Source: Pannonibacter anstelovis (lineage in GTDB: Bacteria > Pseudomonadota > Alphaproteobacteria > Rhizobiales > Stappiaceae). Taken from it: a DNA stretch of 64,000 nt. Each line of letters begins with the position of its first letter. Positions within the stretch are counted from its first letter, which is position 1. The stretch spans positions 1-64,000 of the forward strand of contig NZ_JBAKBF010000012.1 in NCBI RefSeq assembly GCF_036881715.1, read 5' to 3'. The notes under the pieces are model-generated. The model saw only the letters and a program-made list of their open reading frames with translations. It had not been told where the DNA came from and made no database searches. Shown one piece after another: positions 45,061 through 57,718 of this stretch. The position numbers were made by a program, and so were the translations under genes.

Positions 45061-45353
45061 TGTCCTGCAGCAAGCCGGTCACTGCCGCTGCTACGGCCAA
45101 AATCGCATGAGAGTAGATACGGCAGGCGGCTCAAGGCCTCCGCACAAGTAATTATTCCACGTTATTTTTCACAATGCGATTCCAATCAAGGCTGATTTAT
45201 TTCGCACATTCACCCCATTCCTCTGCGTTCACTTTATATGTTTATTAATTCGAGGAACAAATTATCACACTGCACTAGAAACTACCCCAGCGTCCGAAGC
45301 ACAACCGGGCCGATTGATGTACCGCAACATTTTTCAGTGCAGGATTATGCAAG
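45061..45353. other. A/T-rich intergenic region before the chemoreceptor
   Basis: About 290 bases, clearly richer in A and T than the rest of the window, with stretches such as TTATATGTTTATTAATTCG. It probably holds the chemoreceptor promoter. No gene or clear motif is seen. Confidence 0.45.
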
Positions 45354-47117
45354 ATGTACACTTCGCGCTCAAATGTAAGCCGTCTCCGCTCGATTGCCGC
45401 CAAGATTCTGGGACTCGTCGGCTTTCTCAGCGCGATGATGCTGGTCATTGCTGTTGCAGGCCTTCTTCAAATGCAGAAAATCGGAGGAGAGCTGACGGAG
45501 ATTGCCGATGAAACCATTCCACTCACTGCCAATATTACGAATGTGACACTGCACCAGCTTGAGCAAGCCCTGCTGCTGGAACGGCTTCTGCGGGCCGGTG
45601 AATTGAAAGCCACCGAGGCGACCGGCACCGTTGGAGGCCTCTCGGCCGCTTTGTTGAAACTCGCCGGAACCGTTCAGAAGGAAATTCTTCAGGCCGAAGA
45701 TCTGGCCGCGCACGGCATCAGGCTCGCAACCACACCTGAAAGCCGTCTCAAGTACGAAACCGTGCTGGCCCAGCTGAAACGAATTGAAGCCGAGCACCAG
45801 ACCTATGACGAACACATCCAGGAGGTTATCTCACTGATTGACGCGGGAGAAACCGCAAAAGCGACCGATGCCGCATCAAAACTGGAAAAAGAACAGGAAG
45901 CACTGAATGCCGAATTGGCCTCTCTGACAGCAGATCTGAACAGATTCACAGAGGAGGCGGCCATTCAGGCGAAAGAACATGAGGAACACGGACAGACAGT
46001 TATGGCAATTGTCTCCTTCCTCGCCATAGGAGCGGGCGTCGCTATCGCGCTTTTGCTCTCCATTTTCGGTATCAGCCGCCCGCTGCGCACTGTCGTCCAT
46101 GCCCTCAACCGTCTGGCGCAGGATGATACAAGCGTGCAACTCAACGTGCGCAGCCGCGACGAAATCGGCGCGCTGGCCGTTGCCTTCGAAGCTTTCCGCG
46201 AAAAGACCATCGAGATCAAACGCCTCCAGGCTCAGGCAAAGGAGGAGGAAGAGCGCATCGAGAAGGAAAAGCGAGACGCAACACTTCGCCTCGCAGACAG
46301 CCTCGAATCCACGGTCAAGGGCGTCTCGGACAGCATCGCCACTGCCGTAAAGGAGCTGGAAGCGACTGCACAGATGATGGCCAGGAACGCCAACGACACA
46401 TCCTCTACGGCCAACACGGTGGCAGCGGCAGCAGAAGAATCGAGCCGTGGCGTTCAGACGGTCGCTTCCGCAGCCGAAGAGCTTTCAGCCTCGATCGGAG
46501 AGATCAGCCGCCAGGTCACCGCCGCTCTGGGCGCTGCCGGCACCACCACCGAGAACGCGCGCAGCTCAAGCGAAACGGTTGGCGTGCTGGCTGCCTCAGC
46601 CCGCAAGATCGATGACGTGGTGAAGCTGATCAACGATATCGCAGCACAGACCAACCTGCTCGCTCTCAACGCCACCATCGAGGCTGCCCGGGCCGGAGAG
46701 GCAGGAAAGGGCTTTGCCGTGGTTGCCGGTGAAGTGAAGGCACTCGCCAACCAGACCGGAAAGGCAACTGAAGACATCAGCCGTCAGATTGGCGAAATGC
46801 AATCCGGCGCCTCCCTCACCTCCTCAGCCATCGAGGCTGTGGTGGCCGCTATCAGCCAGATCAACGGCCAGATTTCGGCCATCGCATCGGCCATCGAGGA
46901 ACAGAATGCAGTGACGTCCGAAATTGCCCGCAATGTCCACGAAGTGGCACAGGGCAGCGACGAAATCACCCGCAGCATTTCCACCGTCCGGGAAAGCGCC
47001 ATGGATTCAAGCTCCGGTGCCCGTCAGGTGCTCTCCACCGTCGGCATTCTGTCCGAACAGTCGAGTGCCCTGCAGAACGAGCTCAACACGTTCCTGCGCA
47101 ACATCCGGGCGGCCTGA
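45354..47117 (+). CDS. Methyl-accepting chemotaxis protein
   Basis: 587-residue inner-membrane chemoreceptor. It has a membrane helix (about 15-38, LGLVGFLSAMMLVIAVAGLL), a periplasmic helical sensor (about 40-215), a second helix (about 218-240), a HAMP linker (RPLRTVVHALNRLAQDD) and a cytoplasmic signalling domain with the hairpin tip DIAAQTNLLALNATIEAARAGEAGKGFAVVAGEVKALANQT that contacts CheA/CheW. There is no C-terminal CheR-docking pentapeptide; it ends NIRAA. The sensor part is rich in Glu, Lys and Ala and its ligand is unknown. No other chemotaxis gene lies nearby. Confidence 0.95.
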   Translation: MYTSRSNVSRLRSIAAKILGLVGFLSAMMLVIAVAGLLQMQKIGGELTEIADETIPLTANITNVTLHQLEQALLLERLLRAGELKATEATGTVGGLSAALLKLAGTVQKEILQAEDLAAHGIRLATTPESRLKYETVLAQLKRIEAEHQTYDEHIQEVISLIDAGETAKATDAASKLEKEQEALNAELASLTADLNRFTEEAAIQAKEHEEHGQTVMAIVSFLAIGAGVAIALLLSIFGISRPLRTVVHALNRLAQDDTSVQLNVRSRDEIGALAVAFEAFREKTIEIKRLQAQAKEEEERIEKEKRDATLRLADSLESTVKGVSDSIATAVKELEATAQMMARNANDTSSTANTVAAAAEESSRGVQTVASAAEELSASIGEISRQVTAALGAAGTTTENARSSSETVGVLAASARKIDDVVKLINDIAAQTNLLALNATIEAARAGEAGKGFAVVAGEVKALANQTGKATEDISRQIGEMQSGASLTSSAIEAVVAAISQINGQISAIASAIEEQNAVTSEIARNVHEVAQGSDEITRSISTVRESAMDSSSGARQVLSTVGILSEQSSALQNELNTFLRNIRAA

Positions 47118-47175
47118 CGAACCGCTGCGGAGCCTATTTGACATCGGGGCAGTCTGATAGCTGCCCCGGCAGTTT

Positions 47176-48318
47176 TCAGGCCTGCACGCGCCTGTCAAAA
47201 TGCATCGAGACAGGCTTGTGGTCGCTCGTCATGGCGAAGGCCGGCCGCGTTCCAGTAATGGCGTGATGGACCTCGTGTTCCACCAGACCTCCCCCTTGCC
47301 GCGCACGGAAGCTGTTCCCCGTCACCTGCCGGTTGCCGGTAAAGGTTTGGCTGAACAGGATGTGATCCAGCAAGATCCGGGGGCTGCGGCCAGGATCAAG
47401 CTTATCGCGGAAAAAGACCGACCAGCGTTCCTCCTCCGGCGCATCAAACAGGGCGTGGTTGAGGAAGCGCCGGGCAAAGAAGATTTCGCCCTGCAGCGTA
47501 CTGATCAGGTCGTGATAGAGGAACCGCCGCTCGATCCGTTCCTTTCCCGGCCCATCATTCAGATCCCCCAGCACGATCAGCGGCGCACTTGCATCGGCAG
47601 CAAAGCGTGCGTCGATATAGTGCCGGATATCATTGCACTCGGTCGTGATCTTGACGCGGGAGTTGATCAGGTCAGCCACAAGCCCCGGATTGTTGTCGAA
47701 GAAGGCGGCATCCGACACGTCCCCCTTGCCGGAGGTGCGGGTGATCTTGCTCTTGAGATGACAGCCGATGAACTCGATGCTCACCCCATCCACATTGGCC
47801 AGCAACACCTGCGGGTGGCGCCAATGGCTGTGGTTGCGGGTGATGCGGAACAGGAGCTGGCCGTCCCGGAATTCCGGGAAGGCCACATCCCAGGTGCCAG
47901 CCTTGTGTTCGCCTCCGGAACTGGCCTCCGTCAGACGCTTCCACTGGTCCAGATGCAGCAGCGAGCCGGAGAGGGCAGGAATGTCCCGTAACAGGAACCA
48001 GATCCACTGACGGCCAGTCACCGCATCCGTACCCTGCATGCCATAGGCCCTGCGGTCATCCGAGCCACGCGTCACAAGCCTGTAACCGGGCGCCGCGCTC
48101 TCGAAAAAGCGTTTCGCCCGGCCCTCTCCATTCGGACCCTCGCTGATCATCAGCACATCTGCCCCAAGGGCGGAAATCTCGTCGCGGATTGCGGCAAGAC
48201 GGGCCTCCGCCTTTTCCCGGACATCGTTGGCGGCCGTGTCCAGATCATCAAGCAGCTTGTCTGCATGCTCGATATTCCAGCACGTCACCTTGAAACTCTG
48301 GATCATGGTGTCTGTCAT
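47176..48318 (-). CDS. Endonuclease/exonuclease/phosphatase-fold protein
   Basis: 380 residues of the EEP superfamily of Mg-dependent phosphodiesterases. Visible signatures are the N-terminal CWNIEHADKLLDD, the metal-binding Glu in VLMISEGPNGEG, IVLGDLNDGPGKE and the C-terminal TSDHKPVSMHFD. The substrate could be DNA, RNA, a phospholipid or an inositol phosphate. No signal peptide is seen. The ATG at 48318 has GGGAGGGGG just upstream, so the longer frame to 48369 is rejected. Confidence 0.85.
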   Translation of the reverse strand: MTDTMIQSFKVTCWNIEHADKLLDDLDTAANDVREKAEARLAAIRDEISALGADVLMISEGPNGEGRAKRFFESAAPGYRLVTRGSDDRRAYGMQGTDAVTGRQWIWFLLRDIPALSGSLLHLDQWKRLTEASSGGEHKAGTWDVAFPEFRDGQLLFRITRNHSHWRHPQVLLANVDGVSIEFIGCHLKSKITRTSGKGDVSDAAFFDNNPGLVADLINSRVKITTECNDIRHYIDARFAADASAPLIVLGDLNDGPGKERIERRFLYHDLISTLQGEIFFARRFLNHALFDAPEEERWSVFFRDKLDPGRSPRILLDHILFSQTFTGNRQVTGNSFRARQGGGLVEHEVHHAITGTRPAFAMTSDHKPVSMHFDRRVQA

Positions 48319-48421
48319 AACCCCCTCCCTTGCCCTTACGGAAAGCAATTTAGACGGGAATTGCAACACTCACGCAACAAAAGTCTCAGGCTTCAGAACA
48401 CCGCAGTGCCCCGGCAGTCTG

Positions 48422-49231
48422 TCAGGCCTGCTCTCTCGCTCTTGCCGCCTTGGCAAGCTCCACCAGTTTCTCGCGCAGGGCCTTTGGCTCCGTCAGCGGA
48501 GTGTCGAACCACAACCGGCAGGCAAGATCGCCGGCGGCAAGATCCAGCCCCTCGGGATCAAGACCTGTCAGACGCCATTTCGCCTTGGGCTGGCCGCACA
48601 GGACCTGCGCATAAAGGGCGAGCGCGTCCGCGTGGTCTTCATTCATGTGGGCAACAGCGCCAGCCTCCCAGCCGGACAGCGGCGCGCAGAGATCAACCGG
48701 CAGCACGAGATCTGCAGCACTTAGTGCATAGGCCTTGCCGAAACCGCCATTGAGGCTGGCACGCACCACCTCAAGCCGGAAGAAGCTCATGTCCGGAAAG
48801 TCTACATAAAGCTCGGCCTTGGGATGGCGGGCCAGATGGCGGCGGCGGGCCTCTTCATGATCCGGCGAGCCGCCTTCAATCTCCCGTGCCACGGCCATCA
48901 CAGTCATGCGCGGATGGGCCAGCGGGTCGCCCTTGCCAGGCTCTCCCACAAGCAGCGAGCAGCGGCCGTCTGCCAGCATGGCCGGCTTGTGCGCCGCAAG
49001 ACTTGAAGCCAGCACGACGGGCGTTCCGTCCATGGCTGAAACGGGGGTCACCCGCGAGACCAGCGGATGGCCGGTCTCCACCTCCAGGACACCGAGTGCG
49101 GCGTGACGCGCGAGGCGCAGCAGCGACCGGGCCTGACGGCGTACCTCACCATCCACCTCTTGAAGAAGAGCTTTTTCCTTTCCGGCTTCAGTCACCAGAG
49201 TTCTCCGAACAGCAATCTCCCTCGCCGCCAT
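48422..49231 (-). CDS. HugZ-like flavin-reductase-fold protein with DUF2470
   Basis: 269 residues. The N-terminal two thirds are a pyridoxamine-5'-phosphate-oxidase-like split barrel (RHAALGVLEVETGHPLVSRVTPVSAMDGTPVVLASSLAAHKPAM), and the C-terminus is a DUF2470 domain (AGAVAHMNEDHADALALYAQ). This pairing is that of HugZ-type proteins, some of which degrade or bind heme; others may only bind flavin. No heme-uptake genes lie next to it. It is divergent from the BA14K gene. Confidence 0.82.
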   Translation of the reverse strand: MAAREIAVRRTLVTEAGKEKALLQEVDGEVRRQARSLLRLARHAALGVLEVETGHPLVSRVTPVSAMDGTPVVLASSLAAHKPAMLADGRCSLLVGEPGKGDPLAHPRMTVMAVAREIEGGSPDHEEARRRHLARHPKAELYVDFPDMSFFRLEVVRASLNGGFGKAYALSAADLVLPVDLCAPLSGWEAGAVAHMNEDHADALALYAQVLCGQPKAKWRLTGLDPEGLDLAAGDLACRLWFDTPLTEPKALREKLVELAKAARAREQA

Positions 49232-49422
49232 TCTATCCGTGCCGTCGCTAAAAGACAGCCCCGGCCGGTCCGCGAAGGCCCAGCTGCGGCAGTTGCCAAC
49301 ATGAACGGCAGATGAACGGGCATCTCAGAGTGCATTCAGTCCCCCCATGGCAAATTGGCACCATCGGAACACAGAGGAACGGGCCGCACGGATCGGGCCC
49401 TCTCACTCAAAGGAGACGGAAG

Positions 49423-49941
49423 ATGAACACCCTGACCAAGCGCATTCTGACTGCCGCCCTTTCGGCAAGTCTGCTGGCGCCGCTGGCAACCGGCGCGCAA
49501 GCGGGCGGCTGGGGTGACCGGCATGGCGGCTGGGGTCATGGCCGCGGCTTCGAGCGCGGCTATGACCGGGGCTACGACAGCGGCTGGGAAGACCGCAGCC
49601 GGATCGAACGGCGCCGGGACAGGCACCATGAGCGTAACCGCAAGCGCAACAACTCGGATGCCGCCCTCGCAGCCGGTGTGATCGGCCTTGCTGCCGGTGC
49701 CATCCTTCTGGGCACCATGAGCGGTGGCGCCAGCGCCTCCACGCCTCCCCCGGCCTATTACCCGCCGGCTCCGGCCCCCATTCCGGCTCCCGGCCCGGTC
49801 TATGGCGCACCAGATGTGTCACCCGGCTATCTGCCATGGAGCCCGGCCTGGTACGAGTACTGCAGCTCGCGCTACCGCAGCTTCAATTCCCGCACGGGCA
49901 CATTCACCACTTATGGCGGCGAACAGCGCTTCTGCCAGTAA
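49423..49941 (+). CDS. BA14K family exported protein
   Basis: 172 residues: a signal peptide (RILTAALSASLLAPLATGAQA), a Gly/Asp/Arg/Tyr-rich stretch of GYDRGYDSG type, a basic segment, a hydrophobic helix (DAALAAGVIGLAAGAILLGTM), a Pro-rich linker and the C-terminal BA14K motif WYEYCSSRYRSFNSRTGTFTTYGGEQRFC with two cysteines. BA14K proteins are known from Brucella as immunoreactive surface proteins and are common in Hyphomicrobiales. AAGGAGACGGAAG precedes the ATG. Role in the cell is not established. Confidence 0.9.
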   Translation: MNTLTKRILTAALSASLLAPLATGAQAGGWGDRHGGWGHGRGFERGYDRGYDSGWEDRSRIERRRDRHHERNRKRNNSDAALAAGVIGLAAGAILLGTMSGGASASTPPPAYYPPAPAPIPAPGPVYGAPDVSPGYLPWSPAWYEYCSSRYRSFNSRTGTFTTYGGEQRFCQ

Positions 49942-49967
49942 CATGGACTGCCAGTCCAATCACCAGA

Positions 49968-50001
49968 GGGAGCCCGCATTGCGGGCTCCCTTTTTCTTTC
50001 T
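49968..50001 (+). terminator. Intrinsic terminator of the BA14K gene
   Basis: GGGAGCCCGC - ATT - GCGGGCTCCC followed by TTTTTCTTTC, 27 bases after the stop. Confidence 0.9.
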
Positions 50002-50102
50002 GTCAGACGCCGTCAACCCCACAATCCCGCTTGCAAAGCATCCTGCGCCATGGCTGGCTTCTCGCTCTGGCCGACGCCGGGCACGTTTCAAGGGGATAGG
50101 GA

Positions 50103-50741
50103 ATGACACTGGAACTCTACATCGCCTATGTGGCGGCCACTCTCGTTGTGCTCGCCATTCCCGGGCCAACCATCCTGCTGGTGATCAGCTACGCACTGTC
50201 GCACGGCCGCAAATCGGCTGGTGCCTGTGTCCTGGGCGTGGCCCTGGGGGATGCAACGGCAGCCACCGCCTCTCTGCTGGGTCTCGGCGCTGTGCTGGCC
50301 GCCTCCGCCACCGCATTCACGGCACTGAAGTGGGCTGGTGCGCTCTATCTGCTGTGGCTTGGCATCAAGATGTGGCGGCAGCCGCCGTTCGTTCCTGCGC
50401 CTGACCAGCTCGACGCGGCAGCCCCTGCGATGGAGGCGCGCAAGATCTTCTGGAACACCTATGTGGTGACAAGCCTCAACCCGAAGGGCATCGCTTTCTT
50501 CATTGCCTTCCTGCCCCATTTCATTGCACCTGCCGCCCCTGTGGCACCGCAACTGGTGCTGATGGGCGTGACCTTCGTGGTGCTGGGAGCATTGAACGCT
50601 GGCGTCTACGCGCTGGCTGCATCCGCTCTGCGGCGGCAGATCCGCAAGCCCTCGCTGATGAAGGCTCTCAACCGGCTTGGCGGGTCTTTGCTGATTGGCG
50701 CTGCGGCCATGACGGCTGCGCTGCGCCGGGCTGCAGCCTGA
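50103..50741 (+). CDS. LysE/RhtB family amino-acid exporter
   Basis: 212 residues with six membrane helices. The N-terminal ELYIAYVAATLVVLAIPGPTILLVISYAL, the LGVALGDATAATASLLGLGAVL segment and the loop NTYVVTSLNPKGIAFFIAFLPHFI are typical of RhtB-type exporters of homoserine, threonine, leucine or similar amino acids. The substrate cannot be told from sequence. It is a single gene that converges on the DUF2336 gene. Confidence 0.9.
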   Translation: MTLELYIAYVAATLVVLAIPGPTILLVISYALSHGRKSAGACVLGVALGDATAATASLLGLGAVLAASATAFTALKWAGALYLLWLGIKMWRQPPFVPAPDQLDAAAPAMEARKIFWNTYVVTSLNPKGIAFFIAFLPHFIAPAAPVAPQLVLMGVTFVVLGALNAGVYALAASALRRQIRKPSLMKALNRLGGSLLIGAAAMTAALRRAAA

Positions 50742-50759
50742 TCTGCGGCCAAGCCTTCT

Positions 50760-51830
50760 TCAGGACGCCTTCTTTGCGCGCTCGCGAATGACGGCGAGCG
50801 CGCGCATAGCCTCAGCCCTCTGCATACGGCCATAGCGCAAAAATGCCTCGTTGATGTCCTGGCCATTCATTTTCAGCCGCTGTGCCCGCAGCTTGACGAT
50901 GTTCTTGTAGGCGTTGTCCGTCACACCATTGGCGCGGCACAGAATGATCAGCGGCGCATCATCAGCGTTGAAGAAAACCCGGGCCACCATTGCGGTGGGC
51001 AGTTCGCTTACCTCTGCCAGCAGATGGGCGAGGTCGACCGGGCGGTCCGTCTTGGAGAACTGGTTCACAGCATCGTCGATCGGACGGCGGCGGGCTTTGA
51101 CGTCATCGATCAGCATTTTCGCACGGGACTGCGCACTTCCCAGATCACGCACCTGAGCCTGCACCTCTTGCGCAGCGCGCTCCGCCAGGATCTGCACCAG
51201 CGTTCCATCGCCACCCAGATCAAGGATACGCTTCTTCAGCTCCTCGGAGAGGTACGGCACGAGATTGCGGGCCCCCTCGGCGGGAAGATCCTCGCGGCCG
51301 ATCAGCGCCTCCTGGATCATCGGATGATGACGGGCCTTTTCAAGAAGCATGTCAAAGGCATTGTCCGTGAACCGGGCCTGTTCGTTGCTGGCAACAGTCG
51401 CCAGCACCTCGGTGTTTCCCCGGTTGACGATGACACTCGTCACAGCCTCATTCAGCGGCCGGCGGTCTGCGATGACACTCAGATGATCCATACTGCCGGC
51501 CTCGGCAAGGGACACGAGATCATCGGTCGTCAAAACGGGAGATCCGGCAAGAACGGGAGCTGCCACATTGATTCGATCCGCAGCAAGCGACATGATCAGA
51601 TCATGCGGGGCGGCATCCGCGGCGCTGATGCGGACAGCGAGCGCCATGCGGGCTTCTTCCTCGAGCTTGCCAATCACCTTGAGGACGATATCGCCGAACA
51701 GCAGGCTTATGTGATCAACCTGATCGGGTGCAGCGGTCATGAACATGTCTGTCACCGCATCGACGAGCGCACGCCGGCCTGCCGGGGTGTTATCCCTCGC
51801 AAGTTCCGCCAGCCTGCCGAGATTTTGCAT
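50760..51830 (-). CDS. DUF2336 domain protein, copy A
   Basis: About 356 residues, all helical and without signal peptide or membrane segment. DUF2336 repeats are visible as pairs of short helices (PVLTTDDLVSLAEAGSMDHLSVIADRRPLNEAVTSVIVNRGNTEVLATVASNEQARFTDNAFDMLLEKARHH, shown here only as a landmark), recalling HEAT-like scaffolds. The middle Q-Q-rich segment RAAQEVQAQVRDLGSAQSRAKMLIDDVKARRRPIDD looks like an extended helix. Function is unknown. A second DUF2336 gene lies at 59981. ATG at 51830 is preferred over 51851. Confidence 0.82.
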   Translation of the reverse strand: MQNLGRLAELARDNTPAGRRALVDAVTDMFMTAAPDQVDHISLLFGDIVLKVIGKLEEEARMALAVRISAADAAPHDLIMSLAADRINVAAPVLAGSPVLTTDDLVSLAEAGSMDHLSVIADRRPLNEAVTSVIVNRGNTEVLATVASNEQARFTDNAFDMLLEKARHHPMIQEALIGREDLPAEGARNLVPYLSEELKKRILDLGGDGTLVQILAERAAQEVQAQVRDLGSAQSRAKMLIDDVKARRRPIDDAVNQFSKTDRPVDLAHLLAEVSELPTAMVARVFFNADDAPLIILCRANGVTDNAYKNIVKLRAQRLKMNGQDINEAFLRYGRMQRAEAMRALAVIRERAKKAS

Positions 51831-52225
51831 TTTTGCCCGCCCGAAGCACACGTCAGATCAAGAAGCTACATTTTGCAGAATGTATTATTTTTCTATTAAG
51901 GCGATGATAAATCTTACAAATAGATTCTCAACCTCAAATATTTATCTTGCCGCGCCTGCGTTTCGATAAATCCGTCCGGCATCATTTCCAAACACAGCGC
52001 AAGCGCTGCAGGCGGCCGATGCAACCTATATGCAGAAATACGGCGGCAGCAGGCCGCAGTTGTCTGACAAGGACTGGCATTCACGCGCATAATCAACACC
52101 TTACTCCTTTGCAACGGGAAGCTTACGCAATGGCCTTCGCAGTGCAGCACATTTTCTGCTTTGCGCGGACCGCAGCCTTGCCTACATTGATGAACGTGCA
52201 GGAAAGGACATCGGGAGGCAAAACA
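51831..52225. other. 395-base region between DUF2336 copy A and the microprotein gene
   Basis: A strongly A/T-rich block at about 51870-51950 probably holds the DUF2336 promoter. The right half is ordinary GC and should contain the microprotein promoter. No other gene is supported. Confidence 0.45.
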
Positions 52226-52309
52226 ATGTCGATTGTCCGCAATCTTGACGTGATCGCAGTCTGTGCAGCTTTCGTCTTTCTGGGCGCCATTGTGATTGGT
52301 GCGCTGTAG
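52226..52309 (+). CDS. 27-residue membrane microprotein
   Basis: MSIVRNLDVIAVC followed by AAFVFLGAIVIGAL: a short basic N-terminus and one hydrophobic helix that runs to the C-terminus, as in single-pass regulatory microproteins. CGGGAGGC lies eight bases before the ATG, an unusually good ribosome site for a chance frame. A terminator ends the transcript at 52473 and no other gene lies on it. Proteins of this size and pattern appear to recur in alphaproteobacteria, but this is recollection, not a search. Function is unknown. Confidence 0.65.
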   Translation: MSIVRNLDVIAVCAAFVFLGAIVIGAL

Positions 52310-52328
52310 GAGACCTGGAGGACTGCGG

Positions 52329-52364
52329 ATCTGATGCTGGCTGGGTGGAAAACAGGCATCAGAT
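52329..52364 (+). ncRNA. Stem-loop in the 3' region of the microprotein transcript
   Basis: ATCTGATGC and GCATCAGAT form a perfect 9-base stem with an 18-base loop, 20 bases after the microprotein stop and about 80 bases before the terminator. A second GC-rich pairing (GGCCGG/CCGGC, about 52377-52392) follows. The region could be a structured 3' UTR or a separate small RNA. Confidence 0.4.
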
Positions 52365-52441
52365 GGAAATCTGGCAGGCCGGAACAGCCGGCAGCCGCGC
52401 GGTAAAAGCGTGATCAGAAATTATCAGGGATCCAGTTGGAG

Positions 52442-52473
52442 CGCCCGCAGGATGATGATCCGGCGGGCGTTTT
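52442..52473 (+). terminator. Intrinsic terminator of the microprotein transcript
   Basis: CGCCCGC (52442-52448) pairs with GCGGGCG (52463-52469), followed by TTTTATAT. Confidence 0.75.
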
Positions 52474-52537
52474 ATATCCGGGCCACCGGCCGGACGGCAG
52501 ACCGGTCGTGCGGATCCCAAGCGTAGCCCTGAAACAA

Positions 52538-52563
52538 CACAGCCGCCCGTTCGGGCGGCTGTG
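52538..52563 (-). terminator. azoR terminator
   Basis: CACAGCCGCCC and GGGCGGCTGTG form a perfect 11-base stem with a 4-base loop, 33 bases after the azoR stop; TTGTTTC follows on the minus strand. Confidence 0.8.
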
Positions 52564-52595
52564 AAATCTTGCCTGAGGCGGAGTTGTCGCTGAAC

Positions 52596-53198
52596 TCAGG
52601 CAGCCTTGGCGACGAGAGCGTCGATGGCCTCGTTCGCGGCCTTGATGCTGCCCTCTGCGTCCATGGCCAGCTTGTCGGCAGCCACGACTTCCACATCGGA
52701 GATGCCGAGGAAGCCGAAGACGTGACGCAGGTAGGTGGTGGCATAGTCATAGGACGAGCCGACCGGGGTGCCGCCGGAAGCTGCAACGATGTAAGCCTTC
52801 TTGCCCTTCAGCAGGCCTTCCGGGCCGGCTTCGGTGTACTGGAAGGTTTCGCGGGCGCGGGCCACCAGATCGATCCAGGACTTGAGCGCAGCCGGAATGC
52901 CGAAGTTGTAAACCGGAGCGGCGATGACGATAACGTCAGCAGCCTTCAGCTCGGCAACGAGGCTGTCGGAGAGGGCAAGCTTCGCCTTCTGCGCATCGGT
53001 GCGGGCTGCCGGGTCAGTGAAGTTGGCGCCGATCCACTCTTCATCAACCAGCGGGAAGCCGGCGGCAACGTCGCGGGTCACGGTCTTGGCGCCAGCGATC
53101 TTGGCAGCAAGGCCGTTGACCAGCTTTTCAGTGAGATCACGGGTCGCGGATCCTGCCTTGCGGGCAGAGGCATCAATCTTGAGAATTGTCTTGGACAT
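52596..53198 (-). CDS. azoR: FMN-dependent NADH-azoreductase AzoR
   Basis: Flavodoxin-like reductase of azo dyes and quinones, thought to relieve quinone stress. The 200-residue product starts ILKIDASARKAGSATRDLTEKLV (FMN phosphate loop) and has VIVIAAPVYNFGIPAALKSWIDLVARARETFQYTEAGPEGLLKGKKAYIVAASGG regions that bind FMN and NADH. ATG at 53198 follows CCAAGGAGAG; the longer frame to 53315 has no site. It is a single gene between two terminators. Confidence 0.94.
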   Translation of the reverse strand: MSKTILKIDASARKAGSATRDLTEKLVNGLAAKIAGAKTVTRDVAAGFPLVDEEWIGANFTDPAARTDAQKAKLALSDSLVAELKAADVIVIAAPVYNFGIPAALKSWIDLVARARETFQYTEAGPEGLLKGKKAYIVAASGGTPVGSSYDYATTYLRHVFGFLGISDVEVVAADKLAMDAEGSIKAANEAIDALVAKAA

Positions 53199-53479
53199 GA
53201 GAGCTCTCCTTGGAGGTGAAGTGCCGGTTGTTCGTGGCGCTAGAGATAAACCTGCATCTCCTGGAGAACTAGGCCACCGCAAGTGAACAGTGTGTTCGTG
53301 CCTTCGGGAAAACACGTTGCCTGAAGGTGCTTTACCGCTCGCACGCGTGGATCAAAGGGGCCGGATACCTTCGGCCTGCCGGGACAGCTTCGCCCCTGCC
53401 CGTTGAGCACGTGTATTCACACAAGCTGCCCCGTTGCGTCCCAGTCTTTGCCAGTCACCCTCTGACAAGGAGTCATGTC

Positions 53480-53800
53480 ATGAACATCATCTGGGGCGTC
53501 GTGAACGCCGACGGCACCATCGCATCCGGCAGCGGCGGCGCCGGGGATTACGAATTCGCAGTCATCAATGAAGGACCGGGGGTCTACCAGATCTCGTTCA
53601 ACGGCAACTTCGCAGGCGTGCCGGCCATCACAGGCTCACAGGTCATGTATGGCAGCATGAGCGAGAGCTCGCTCGACAACGTGGTCTTCCCGTTCCTGTC
53701 GGCAGCCAGTGCAACTGCCATCACCGGCGCCTCCAACGGCGCTGCCGGCAATCGCAGCTTTTCGTTCATCGCTGTGGGCGAGTCGTCCAGCGGCCGCTGA
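53480..53800 (+). CDS. Small probable beta-sandwich protein, unknown function
   Basis: 106 residues from ATG at 53480, preceded by CAAGGAG. The pattern WGVVNADGTIASGSGGAGDYEFAVINEGPGVYQISFNGNFAGVPAITGSQV recalls the repeat-like domains at the tips of tail-fibre or adhesin proteins, with NADG- and GVYQISF-type motifs, but here it stands alone without a signal peptide. A stem-loop follows at 53810. Function unknown. Confidence 0.65.
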   Translation: MNIIWGVVNADGTIASGSGGAGDYEFAVINEGPGVYQISFNGNFAGVPAITGSQVMYGSMSESSLDNVVFPFLSAASATAITGASNGAAGNRSFSFIAVGESSSGR

Positions 53801-53809
53801 GACCGCACG

Positions 53810-53843
53810 AGGAGCAGGCAGCTGAGCGGTGCAGCCTGCTCCT
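53810..53843. terminator. Stem-loop between convergent genes
   Basis: AGGAGCAGGC and GCCTGCTCCT form a perfect 10-base stem with a 14-base loop, between the small beta-rich gene and metH. It may serve both directions; no strong T-run is seen. Confidence 0.6.
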
Positions 53844-53856
53844 CAAATCCAACGCC

Positions 53857-57585
<3,729 letters not shown>

Positions 57586-57718
57586 GGATGTGATCCGGTT
57601 CCTGTCACACAAAAGGTCCGCCACGCGGACCTGAAGATCATTTCTGTCCGGCGCAGGCCTGAAGCGCCGCGCCGGATGTGTTCCTTAGATGCTTTCCGGT
57701 TCTGGTCCGGCCCGATCC

